A DNA stretch of 64,000 nucleotides from Leucaena leucocephala (lineage: Eukaryota > Streptophyta > Magnoliopsida > Fabales > Fabaceae), in NCBI GenBank assembly GCA_037074615.1, contig CM073538.1, positions 20,051,068-20,115,067 of the forward strand, written 5' to 3'. Within the stretch, counting starts at the first letter, position 1; each line of letters starts with the position of its first letter. Position numbers and translations under genes: made by a program. The notes beneath the pieces are model-generated. The model made no database searches and was not told where the DNA came from. It worked only from the letters and a program-made list of their open reading frames with translations. Below, piece by piece: positions 38,650 through 50,200 of this stretch.

Positions 38650-39215
38650 TAGTGCTAGTTTATGACTATAATAATCTAATTAATTAATTAGTCTGATCTA
38701 GCTCTCAGATTTTCCCCTGTAGAATAATATAATTTTGTGATTGTACTAGCTTGCCTGCCTGTGATATAAAGTTTCGGCTTATATATCTTGTGTCTAATCT
38801 GTCGTGTTTACGTGGGAACGATGCATGTAATTACTGTGAATAAGAGATGAGCAGCGAGATAACTTTTTCAACTTTTATTCTCTGCCCCCCGCCCGGGGAA
38901 GGGGGGGGGGGGGGACATGAAGCAGCATCTTGATTAAAAAGTAAGGAGTGGGCATAAATGAACTTGATTGTATCAAATTTAACAGATTAAAACAAAACCC
39001 AAAAACATCATCTTAAAGACCTCCATGTCGGGAAAAATATGGGTCTTCATGTTACTAACACTGCGATTTTTGTTTTTCTTTTCATTATTAAAAGCTGTTC
39101 ATGGGATCTTTCCTTTTTGTTTGATAAGGTTCATTTTGAATGTTAAAATCACCATTGAAAAGAGGACAAGTTAACTAATATGTTAACCGTATGATTGGCA
39201 ACTTCCCTCTTAGGA
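38650..39215. other. Intergenic, no gene seen
   Basis: 3' flank of RGF/GLV gene B. Holds a 14-G run at 38901-38914 preceded by CCCCCCGCCCGGGG, and nothing else recognisable. Confidence 0.7.
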
Positions 39216-39218
39216 TAT

Positions 39219-39657
39219 GTCAAATTAAATGTTAATAGAACTCTTACTGTAACACACAGTAGGGCGGGATATAGAGGAGTTATTCATAATCAATTAGAAA
39301 GTTAGATTGCGGGTTTTACAAATTCTTAGTTTCTGTAGTATCATTGAAGCTGAACAGTGTGCTATATACACAGGACTAAATTTAACTTTGGATCTGGGAT
39401 TTAAGAAGATTATTCTTGAATCTGATACTAATAATATGGTTCATATGTTATTGAATTTCAAAAGTAATAGGTGCAACTTATTGATGATATTGATATATAG
39501 CTTTGTCAAGCTATCTTGGGAGTTGAAGATTCGTCACAAATCTAGGGAACAAAACAAACTTGCAGATGCATTGACGAATGACGGGTTGAGTAATATGATA
39601 GTGTTATATGATTATCCTCAATATTTAAGAAATCTTGTGGTTAATAAGTGTTTGTGA
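39219..39657 (+). pseudogene. LINE-type RNase H (RVT_3) domain fragment
   Basis: Remnant of the RNase H-like domain found at the end of plant non-LTR retrotransposon polyproteins. The opening KLNVNRT stands where the family has KLNVDG(S/T), so the first catalytic Asp has become Asn. RAGYRGVIHNQLES is followed by an in-frame TAG in place of the usual Trp, then IAGF. A frameshift follows, after which CSIIEAEQCAIYTGLNLTL, KKIILESDT and REQNKLADAL (three later active-site-type blocks) are in one frame up to the TGA at 39655-39657. No reverse transcriptase part is seen upstream. Inactive. Confidence 0.7.
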
Positions 39658-39659
39658 TA

Positions 39660-40360
39660 TAATCCTCTCATAGTCAGTCTAATATTCGTACAAAATATAA
39701 TAAAATGTCCCTGATTTTATTTTATACCACCAGCAAATTAACTCCTAATTCATAGTAATGGTACAATATGGGGATTCAAAAATAAAATATCACTTGGATT
39801 TTCTAGCTCCAGAAATAACAAGGGTTTCTTTTTGATACAAATAACAAGGGTTTCTCACAGGTGTATTAATCACTTCAAATTTGCCAAAACTACCTTCCCA
39901 TAAGGAAAATATTTTAAGTACATGTAATGTGTAAGCCAAATGAAAAATCACTAAAATGAGTGTTGCAAGTGTTGGGATCCTACTCTCTCACTAACTTTGA
40001 TGATTTCTTTCTCTATTTTTTTTGGGCCATCTGCACCAAGGCCTAAGTTAGAACTTGTCCTTCTATTTTTTGCAGCAACTATTGTGTTGACTGGTCCAGT
40101 TCTTCTGAATTATTGCCGTTTGCATCATTCTTGACTAGCATCTTCAATCCACTTTTGCCATCTTTGTGCCCACTTGGATTAACCATGTAAAAGTGATTTT
40201 GTACTATATAAGGTAAATATGTGAGAGAAGTTTTGTCTCATAAAGTGCAAAAGCACTTATTTTAAGTACTCCCAGACAAGCACTCAAATTGCTTATTCTG
40301 GACCCGTAGGATGAGATGAGACCCACTCTTCCTTGTAAAGTTATATTGATTGTATATCCC
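39660..40360. other. Intergenic, no gene seen
   Basis: Lies between the LINE fragment and the 3' end of the UBP27-like pseudogene. Part may be the former 3' UTR of that gene on the minus strand. Confidence 0.6.
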
Positions 40361-41399
40361 TTTTTCAGTTCTCTGGAATTTTCTCATAGAAAAGCAAGCT
40401 GACTTCTGCAGAAAGAACATTTTCTTCTGAAATAGAATGAACTCCAGAATCTGAAACGCAAAACCACTGTGTTGGAGGAATCTGATCCTGATTGAACTGG
40501 TCATCGCACAAGAATCTGATGATTCCATTCTTGCTCGTCTATCAACGGCATAATGCCCACTACCGGCTTTTCCATAGTGTTCCACAACAGAAACAAGTTG
40601 GTACAAACACGTTTCTTCAGAAACTGAATCATTAGAGACACCCACCTGCACCCAGCACAACATGATGATAAAAGATTATAAATATAGGATTTCATGATTC
40701 ATTTCATTGCAAAGTGCATCAAATCAAAGTTCAACACCACAGGACCAACCTCGTCAGTGAACCGAGTATGTGTTTCTGTGAATGTCACCAAGAAGTGTCT
40801 GTCCATTCTCAGGGGAGACAAACTCATTATCTATGTGATTTGCTGAATTTGTATGTCCTCTTCTTGATCCTTGAATGTCATTCAACTTCAACATACTTGA
40901 CATGAGATTACTTCTATTAGCTTGCAGTGTAGTTGGCAGTATTTGTGTATCTACCTCCTTTATCTTTATTCCTAGCTTGCTTGTTGTGAATGGGAACAAA
41001 TCCAAAATCAATGGAAAAGAAATATGGCCCTGAAGATCCATTTCCACCATCAAGATAAAATATCTGCGTAAAATTCAAAGAATACCCATATATTATCCTT
41101 GTATTCCTGCTCTGGTAAAAGTTTAATGTTAACTAATATGGCCGTCAAATTTATGGCCACTCTGTTCAAACTAAATGAGTTTCAGGTAATAGGGTATGCA
41201 TTAAGGGGAAGGGCAAAAGAAAAAGAAAATTTATGTATTAAAATCCAATGTCAAAGATCCAAGTACCTGCAGTTTGGCTGGTTCTCCAAAAATGTTCATA
41301 GAAACTCTTTTCAATTGGATGCATAGAATCTGCAATCATATAATCAGAAATCAGTCGCTCAGATATTGAGCTATAAGAGTATAGACTAACTGTGATAGA

Positions 41400-41570
41400 G
41401 ACTTGATAGTATAGGAAAATCCCACAATGGGTAAAATGGGATGCTCAACGGGGTATATAACTGGGTAGGTTCTCCTATAACGGCTAGCTTTTGGGGTAAA
41501 GTTCCCCATCCCACTTCAGTGCCCATCAAACTGATAGTTTGTATACCAAATATCCATATTGAACATCCAA
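41400..41570 (+). mobile_element. Possible LTR-like repeat fragment in pseudogene intron
   Basis: It contains AATCCCACAATGGGTAAAATGGG, GGGGTATATAACTGGG (TATA-like) and TCTCCTATAACGGCTAGC. I associate this pattern with dispersed plant repeat ends. No partner copy is present in the window, so the type is not settled. Confidence 0.25.
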
Positions 41571-42748
41571 GAGAAGACAACTAAAGACAGATTCTATTTT
41601 GTGTGCACTGGAGGGACAAAAATCTCATCATAAACAATACGAAACCTTGCCAAAGCACCAAGAATCAAGAACTCCAATGCAATTCCTGTTCAAACCATGA
41701 ATGCATGAATCTCACTTTAATGAGGTCATGAGCATTGGAGTGCAATTGATAATGAGCTTTGTGCTAAATGATGTATTGAATTGTCAAATCTGAAAAGGAA
41801 CATCAAATTTTGATCTAGTCTTGCTTGAACTAATAAGATGTCTGGTGGACACCAGGACTAACTAAAATCTCTAACAGAATGCAGAAAGAAGATCAAGTAT
41901 GAATACCCTTGGACACCGAGCAATACTTAATTGCTTCAGAGTATGGGAAAGCATATTTGACCAAGGTAGCTTTTCAAGATTGTTAAGCATTCGGCAGTTG
42001 CAGAATTCTTCTTTAGAACATCTATTGAGCTTGTCAATTTCCGTCTGGGTAACAAAGGCCAAAAAACACATAGGAACGACTATATTTAATCATATAGCAG
42101 CATCATGCCCTAAGAAAACCCTATCTATCAAACCCTCAGGTGTCTATATATATTGGTGAAAGGTGTCATTATATATTTCATCTAAGTTACATAGGAACTA
42201 CCTCATTCCCTTCCATTAAAGATAGATAATTGATTGCAGCATTATGCCAACAGTGGCTGCAGTGATAGTTCTCAACATGTTCAGCAGCTATGAACTGCTT
42301 TAGGCAATCCACCAGTGTACGCCCAAATGGCTGTTAACATCAAATGAGCAATAAGTAATACGAGGCATAGCTTCCACTATCAATGGATTAATAGAGTAGT
42401 TGTATAACATACCACTCAAAAAATTAAAGGAATTTCGTATTCCAGAATTTTTAACCTCATCGATTCTTGTAAAATGCTAATTGTATTTGTAGCCTTTCGG
42501 TAACTTCCAATCATCATATGAAAAATAAGAATCTTTAAAGTAAGGTATCTAATACACCATAGGATATAAAATACCTATTCTTATAGACATGCAATGGTAG
42601 AACTACCAGTAAGCACAGTTGAAAGTGGCAAACAGTCAAAAGATTCAAAACTCAACGAGATCTGCAAAAAGGGGGGCAAATTGTTATAAAAGGAAAGAAG
42701 AACAGATTGTAACAGAGATATATAGTCATAATCAACTTAAAGATAAGT

Positions 42749-42842
42749 AAGAGAACTTTTTAATCAACAACTGACCATGCAATCACCAGCCTAGCAAGAG
42801 AACTTTTTAATCAACAACTGACCATGCAATCACCAGCCTAGC
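42749..42842. repeat. Perfect 47-bp tandem duplication
   Basis: Units 42749-42795 and 42796-42842 are identical. They lie in an intron of the UBP27-like pseudogene. Identity of the copies shows the event is recent. Confidence 0.95.
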
Positions 42843-45364
42843 ATGTTACCATGCATCTCTCACAAAGACGCTACAGACCCAGATTGAACAGTAAGTCGTC
42901 AAATTAAATGGAATGTTTGAAATAATTAATAGCAATTATTTCAGTGATTCACTAAGTTGAATCTAGCTGAATGTTCGAATTAAGCGCAATTATTTCAGTC
43001 ATTCAATAAGTTGTATGTAGCCATAAATCTTGCCATAGCAGTTCAAGAATCTAATCTGAAGTGCTAACATTATGATCTTAAAATTTATCTTCTCAACCAC
43101 TATTTTATCTCTTACCAAGCCAGCAACAAAATGCCAGAAAAATAAAAAATCAGAATAGGATCAAGACTAAATCTTTTCTTGTTTTATAGCACCCAAGTCA
43201 TGCTCCTCAACTTGTATCCCCGATCATGACATTTCTCTTGATCCTAAGCCAATCAAAATCAACAACCTTTGTTTCCCCCTAGGGTTCTACCAACTAGCAC
43301 TGATGTAAATCTTAAATGTTATGGCTTCAAATCCGACAGTTTCAAATCATTTTGGCCACAAGTCCATAAGACTTATTTTCTGAAACATAGCACAAAAATT
43401 ATTTGAATTCTAATAGCCAGAGAAGTAAAGCAGTAAAATTAATTACAGTATTGGTTGGAGGCATTCTAAACTAGTATGCAGGGACATTGCAGCATATATG
43501 CATATGTATATCATTGACCAAAAATCATGTATACTTTACAACTACAGTTGCCTTCAGGAAAGCATAATGAACATGGGATGAACAGCTTTGACAGGTTAAA
43601 GTGCTACCAAGAATCCCATCAAATGACCCAAGTAACAGCTGTTGCCATCTTTCCCACTCAGTCTACCAGACTGTCTGTATTGGGGTAAGAATTCTACGAT
43701 TGGAAGCAAAACTGTCAAAGAACTCTCTTTTGGAGCATAAGAATCTCCGAACTCTTCTCTCAGAGAGCATAACAGATGATGAAATGCTTCAGCAGCATCC
43801 TACAAGCGCAATAATTAAGCATGAACGAGACAGAGAGCTAGAGATTCTTTGGTTCACAAATCATTAAACAAACATGATTCTGCCCGCTGGCTTGTGAGAT
43901 TAAAGTTTGGAATGTAATCTGACATGGAAAGCATCACCTATTGTGGACTTAATATAGCCTTTTCTGCACTAACAAAGCTCAATTCTGCACATACAGAACA
44001 TTAAATCAACTCAGCAACATGCTTATAACGTGAGGGTGTACCAAATTTGATACATAAACTGCAACTACAAAATACGATGGCTCAAGGGCAGTTTAGCTCA
44101 TTTCAAAGGACTTCAATATCTAGAAATCATTATTTTTAAGGCATAAATCTACAAGGGGTTTATTCTGTTACTCAAAGAATCATATAAAATTGTAGGGTAG
44201 GTAAAAAAAGAGTGAAAATACGGATGCGAGAAAGCAGATCCTTGTATAAAACTGGGACTTGGATTGAATTTTTTTTTTTTCCAGATGCAAGCAAAAAATA
44301 CAATATAAATTGTAAGACAATAAAATAGGATGAGAAGAAGATGGCACAAAGTAAGTCAGGCTGCCAAGAACTTAGCTCCACTACAAACTGGAATAAAAGC
44401 CTCCAAAGTACAAAACTTCTAGAAATGTGACTTAAGCAATTCACTTGGTAACGTACTACCTTCTAATAAACTAGCCAAAGCAAATGTAAGAGGCTTCCGC
44501 ACTGTCAAGTCCCCATTTCCAGATTCTTGGATCAGTTGTTAAGGAAAGTCTGGAAGCAAGAGCAGCTGGCCAATGTCTGCAATGAATCTCAACTTATATC
44601 ATTTGCCCACTGAAAGGACAAAAAAAGGAACTAGAAAGCTAATGTTTGACTTTCTGATTCTCCTTAGTGCTAATGCCCCATTCAAGTTAAATTTTCAAAA
44701 CAAGTAAAGGAATATTTAATGAACAAACCTGTAAAACAACATTGAGGAAACAATTATTCCCAAAGTTTTGCAGCCCTGGCACGAAGAACGACTTCTCTGA
44801 TCCATTCTCTCCACCAAACGGCCATGGGAAGCTAGTTGGTATCCCCATTTTGATATCTCTCACTGCCAATATTGCCCCAACGATACTTACAAAGGCAGCA
44901 ACTGATAAACTTATATCAGAAGCTAGAGGCCAACTGATCTGTTATAAAGTTCGAAATCTATGCCAAAGACTTCGACTCAGGGTACCCAAATACAGTGCGT
45001 TCCATTCCCATTTAAGCCACCAACTTGGATATGCTTAAACACTCAGAGACAGCAATCGGAGCTACTGTGTGCAATGCATGAATACAAACACAAATTATAT
45101 ATAAAGTTAAGTACTAAACGAATTAGACGTTGAAGAAACATTGAGCAATCGAACAGTTGATGGGAACCCTCGGATGATAGCCTAGCGCCTCCAGCGCTCA
45201 AAATTAAGTCTTCAAATTCCAGAATAACAAGCGGAAACCAACCTATACAAGTTTTAAGCTTTGTTCGTTCGACATTCCTTATACTTGTTAGGTATCAAGT
45301 ATAATCAAATAACAAATAAAGCTGAAGAGGACCCATTTCACAACTTTAGTGTAGAATGAGCCGC

Positions 45365-45380
45365 GGGGGGGGGGGGGGGG
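45365..45380 (+). repeat. Poly-G run
   Basis: Sixteen G after CCGC, upstream of the UBP27-like pseudogene. Length may be imprecise. Confidence 0.85.
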
Positions 45381-48300
45381 ATCGGAACTTTTTGGAGATC
45401 GTCACTCAACACAACACTCTAATATGAAGAAGAAACTTCTGATAGATTCATTAGCAGATAGCGACACAAGAAAAAATTTGAAAACGAAAGAACAACATGA
45501 AGGTGACGGATTTGAAGTTTGGTGTGGTGTAGAGAATTTGTAGACTTGTAGTGTCTTTTGGTCCTATTTCTGATTTTGGCTTCCGCCGCAAGAAACCAAG
45601 CGCTCTCATCAATTTATCTTCAAAATTCAATTCATTGTTAGTATATAATTATCAACAATAATGACCATGATCTTCTACTACTAGCCAGTTACCAAAACAT
45701 GATAGTTAGTTGCCTTATTTTTTAAATATATTAAGGAATTGAAGATTAAATCTAAATTTTAAAAATAAATTTATATTTTATATTCTTTAATTTATTTAAA
45801 TTAATCAATTAATTTTTATATTAATTATAATTAATTAATTTAATTTTTTAATCTATTAAAAAAATAGTGAAATAACTCGTCTACATATTTCATTTTTATA
45901 CTTTTTTATAGAAAGTAGCTACTGTTCATGCTGCAATATAAAATTTGTTTTAGGATTAAGGGTTAAGCTCCAAATTTATTTCCAAAGTTTTCATTTGAGA
46001 GTCATGGTATTTTGAAGTATTTTTTTGGATTTAATATATAAAGTTTTTAAATCATAATATTATTATATTAGCCATCATTCAAGTTAAGTTTAACCTAATA
46101 GATCAAATTTATTAAATTAATTAATATGTTATCTATTTTATTATTTTTTTACTAATATTAAATTTAACTATTAATTGACTAAATATTTTATACATTTATA
46201 AATAAAGATTCTTTTTTAAAAAAAATGCATTATATCCAAAAAGAGTGGAGACAATCGATCAGATGAAAGCAACTAATGGGGAAAAATACGGAGGTACCCA
46301 TTTCTTATGGATATCTAATGCTTCAAAATGAAAATCTGTGAAACAAATTTTGCACTTAACCTAAAAAAAGAATAAAATAGATGACACAATGACCTTTTAA
46401 CTCAACAAATTTAGTTAATTAAGATTTAAATTTAACTTAAATAATAGTTGTGATGATATTACTATAATTTAAAATTTAAGGTAGCATTGAATAAAAAAGA
46501 TTTCAAATACTGAGAGCTCTTTAAAGATGTAAAAAAAGCCAAGTCAAGTTTAGCTAGACTTTAGCTAAATAGGTGTAGATCTACAATATATGTTTAAAAC
46601 ATGAGCCTAAGCCTATATAAAAGTTTTTTTTGACTTAGGCTGCCTAGTAAAACATCTTACTTTTAGCCTCTTAAAGTACGGATCTAAAATATATTTGATT
46701 AGTAGGAGCATTATGTTAGATCAAAAATTAAAATTTTAAAATGCATTTATCAAGTACTATTCATTAGGTAATTTGTAGATTGACAGTCTAACTTTAAAAA
46801 TCCATAAATAATTATAAAAAAAATTGTATGAAGGTGATTTAAATTTTTAGTTGAAACTATTTCATATCTCTTTAAGGAAAAAATATAAATCTAGATATTT
46901 ATTTTGCCTGACAAATTCTGAAAATTCCAGATTCTGTCTCTTAATTTTAAAAATTCGTTTCTCTTTATACATATCCAAATGAGACGTGTTACCTATGAAT
47001 TTAAAGATTTGAATGTGTATTACATGCTCACAAAATTTCATAAATTCATTCCTCAATTTGCTAGGTCAAACTGAAGTTACAACAAAACTACTTCAGGATC
47101 TACATTTTTACCATTTCAGTTTCCTTTCTTTAATTCTCAATAATTGTTCCAGCATGTATAAACCATCTATTTTGCCTCTCATACATTTATATACATCATA
47201 GGGTTATGCCATAATTATTTTATACATTTTTCTTTACATATAATAGCATACTATATAGCATTACATAAAAAGAATAACATCCCATCACTTGTGTGCTTCT
47301 TCTCTTCTATTCCTTAACTCATGTATCAAGCATGACTCTTCCATAATAAATAACCTATTATGGTTGGTTATGGGAGGGTGAGATTATAGAGAATCTCAGT
47401 AACAAACAGTACCATTCAATACATACAAGATGAATGCAAGTGCATGACAGATTTCATTTATCTTTAGCTTCCATTTGCATACTATCATGCTCTATGCCTA
47501 TTACTATCATGCATGACTATAAACTCATAAAAGGGTAGAGCATTTATAATTCATACATATCATACATCATCATCATCATATATCATAAACATATCAACAC
47601 ACAAGTATATACATCAAGCATACAAGAATTTGTAAATTTACTACCTTATACATAAGCTTTGTCTCTTATTCTTGCATTTGCTTTTTAGGCTTTCAAGCAT
47701 GCATACTTTCGACCAACCACTTCCTAATCCTCTTGGATATTTCAAGGTCCTAAATACAATCATATTTATCACATAATTCATTAGGACCATGAACTTAATC
47801 AATGCTCAAAACTATCTTTCTTGAACTCTTAACTCTTTACTTTAGCTTTAGGAATTTCTATCTATTTTTTTAAACATTACTTCCATATATCAATTCCACA
47901 AAAAATTTTCATAAGGAATCTAAATATGAATTTAAATTTATGAAAATCAAACTCATTTCCCATGAACTAGACAGAAATCATGGTACCATTCAACATTTTA
48001 TAAAAATTCTCATTTTAATTCCAATGCTTCTAATACTTGTTTATCTACTTTATCCTATACAATTTTTCATTTTAAAATCATTGGAAGCATCAAAATTATA
48101 AAATTTTATCTCCTGCTCAGGCCCATGAAAAGTGACAGAGAGGGTCTCAATATTACAATTTCAAGATTATATGATTTTCTAAGTTCAAACTATTTAATTC
48201 TAACTTGTTTAAATTTGTAGAAACATTCTATGACTTAAAATTCATATTTTCCCTTTAATTCTAGATCATATCCAACAACTAAGATAGAGAGAAAAATGGT

Positions 48301-48509
48301 GTTTCAACCATCCAAATCTAAGAGAAATCTTCCTACAACATAATACAAAGATAGGAGGAAGAAGTTACCTTATATCCTTACTTGATTGGATTTTTAGATT
48401 TGCCTTGTCTTGCCTTGAGATTTCATTTTGGCAACACCTCCCCATGGCTCTCCTTTGCTTGGTGTGAATGTACATATTTGTGGGTATTTATAAATAAAAA
48501 TGGGTAAAA

Positions 48510-48970
48510 ATGAAGTTATCAAAACTATTACTCATTTTATAAATCCCATTATAAGAGTTATAAACTCTAAAACTATTACTTACAAGTATGTTGTTATAAA
48601 GTTGTTAATGTCTTAGAGAAAATTGTCAAAATTATTACTCATGTTGTAAATACCGTTGTAAGAGTTATAAACTCAAAAATAATTAATTGCATGTATATTG
48701 TGTTATAGAGAGTTGTAAATATTTTTGGGGAAGTTGTCAAAATTATTGCTCATGTTATAAATCCTATTACAGGAGTTACAAACCTAAAAGCTATTACTTA
48801 TAGAGTTGTTGATGTATTAGGAAAAATTGTCAAAATCATTGCTCATGTTGTAGATATTATTGTAGGAGTTGCAAGCTTAAAAATAATTACTTACAAGTAT
48901 ATTATTGTAGAGAGTTGTAATTATTTTAGGGAAAGTTGTCAAAACTATTACTCTTGATGTAAATCCCAGT
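48510..48970. repeat. Decayed minisatellite, about 5 units of 95-110 bp
   Basis: The phrase (A/G)TTGTCAAAA(C/T)TATTACTCATGTT recurs at about 48514, 48623, 48732, 48826 and 48936. Each is followed by GTAAAT(C/A)C..T(T/A)(A/G)(T/C)AGGAGTT(A/G)(T/C)AA..C and AATTACTTACAAGTAT-like blocks. Units differ by many substitutions and one is shortened, so the array is old. Confidence 0.75.
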
Positions 48971-49629
48971 TGCAAATTACTAAAGGATAATTTCATTTTT
49001 TGCTCAAAATTAGCAAATAATAGATTGCGCATGAGGCTCAATCTATCCTTTTTAAAATTTAAAGGTTATTTATGTCCTTTAAAATTTTAAAAAAAAATTA
49101 TTGCCCTTTTCCGCTTTTATAAATATAAGGTTTTAAATAGGATTTGAGTATATTTAAAATGTATATAATAATATTAAACATGCCATGCCTTAAAAAAAAC
49201 TTAGTCTATTTAAATGAATAGGCTTTTAAATATGTATGAAATTTGCTAAATAATCTAGGCTTTATTATACTTTAACAAACTAGGCTTTTTAAGCCTCTAT
49301 TAAATGTCTGTTCTATTTTTATCCTTAACGTCTATGAGTGAAAACTTATCAAAAAAATTTAAATATTAACCTTCTATATTAAATTTCCACTATGTGTTTA
49401 GGGCTATGTACTTCAAAATGGATGGGAAGTTTTGTAATTCATGTAAAACAGCGGGAACTTAATGCATTTTATTCTCTATTTTATTAAAAGATTTTTGTTT
49501 TTCTATATAATTTCATAAATAGTAGTTTCTAAACGTAATTAATTAATTTCTAGGCATGTCATATTCTGAAGTTATTTTATTTGCTTTGCTCCTAAAAAAT
49601 TTTTTTTTTTCATATAGAAAAGTTTATGT

Positions 49630-49795
49630 GAGTTATGTATTAGTCCCTTATCAAGGTCAATATATGATTTTAAGATTTAGAGAATATTTACAAGAAACTT
49701 ATGATATTTACTATAAAATGAGTTTCATAAAGGCAAAGAGAATCAAACTTATATACTTATGAGATACAAATTTATTCTTTATCTATGTGTTAAGT
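49630..49795 (-). mobile_element. SINE-like element, family R2
   Basis: It shares AGAGAATATTTACAAGAAACTTATGA, GAGTTTCATAAAGGCAAAGAGAATCAAACTTATATAC-like blocks and TTATGAGATACAAATTTATTC with the other R2 copies. Minus-strand B box: AAGTTTGATTCTC. It abuts an R1 copy. Confidence 0.55.
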
Positions 49796-49799
49796 CCTA

Positions 49800-49990
49800 T
49801 AAAAAAAAATTTTTTTTTATACTAAAAATTTTAGAAAGAGGTTGAACTCACTCACGATTTAAAGGAAAACGAAACATCTCTTCCTCTTAAATAATATTAA
49901 TATCAATTAAAATAAACTATTAATTATTTTTAAATATTAATATAGATATTTAAAAATTATGATAATTTTATTAGAATCACTTTGTATAAA
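49800..49990 (-). mobile_element. SINE-like element, family R1
   Basis: On the minus strand it runs from GTGATTCTAATAAAATTATC through AATATTATTTAAGAGGAAG to ATCGTGAGTGAGTTCAACC, CTTTCTAAAATTTTTAG and an A-rich tail, as in the copy at 7398-7672. The 5' part is missing. Confidence 0.55.
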
Positions 49991-50039
49991 AATCCTTTGT
50001 TTGACCCGCTTAAACGAATCGTCCTGACTGACACAGGTT

Positions 50040-50085
50040 ACAGAAAGGCCCACTGGGCGGAGGTAGCTAGGCCCGTCGCAACGGG
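50040..50085 (+). promoter_or_regulatory. TGGGC/GGCCCA elements in the RPN5 promoter
   Basis: AAAGGCCCACTGGGCGG and AGGCCCGTC place three TGGGC or GCCC(A/G)-type cores within about 30 bp, 120-160 bp before the start codon. TGGGC is the known proteasome-related cis element of Arabidopsis, bound under proteasome stress by NAC53/NAC78, and also resembles site II elements of housekeeping genes. Confidence 0.5.
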
Positions 50086-50200
50086 AGGATCCATAAACAT
50101 AAAGAGTGACAACTTTCCTCCCGAGCACGTTTCCTTCATTTTTCTCTATTTTTGGCGTCTGAGTTTCTTTCTGAATTGGAGATCTCTCTCGCCCACACCC

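Larger units (their letters stand above)
40365..44938 (-). pseudogene. UBP27: UBP27-like ubiquitin-specific protease, disrupted
   Basis: Relic of a USP-family deubiquitinase; Arabidopsis UBP27 sits in the mitochondrial outer membrane. Exons recognised: 44938-44729 (membrane segment SLSVAAFVSIVGAILAV and Cys box VPGLQNFGNNCFLNVVLQ), 44576-44460, about 43985-43885, 43799-about 43585, 42330-42202 (zinc-binding YHCSHCWHNAA), 42044-41907, 41329-41267, about 41031-40760, 40645-40365 (His box VVEHYGKAGSGHYAV). Lesions: a one-base deletion near 44541, TAG at 43938-43940 within SPQ-VMLSM, loss of the expected donor after NFNLTSQ, a frameshift near 43711, TAG at 43663-43665, and a frameshift near 40505. 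After the last, the family C-terminus (LLFYEKI) resumes in another frame. The catalytic Cys and His codons survive. Upstream of 44938 the frame meets TAA, so the original start is unclear. Neighbouring genes are intact, so sequencing error is an unlikely cause. Confidence 0.82.
45600..50040. other. Gene-free intergenic region
   Basis: No gene is supported. It contains a Stowaway-related AT-rich stretch near 45725-45890, a decayed minisatellite at 48510-48970, and SINE-like copies near its right end. The stretch 46860-48480 is somewhat less AT-rich and repeat-like but has no recognisable coding remnant. Confidence 0.7.

Noticed and set aside
40262..42071. Separate small ORFs that could be called independent genes
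   Set aside because: They are exons of one UBP27-like gene read in isolation; order, phase and family identity join them.
40365..44938. Sequencing error as the cause of the UBP27-like lesions
   Set aside because: Three multi-exon genes in the same window (URGT, EME1, RPN5) have no indels, and two lesions are base-substitution stops, so several independent errors confined to one gene are unlikely.
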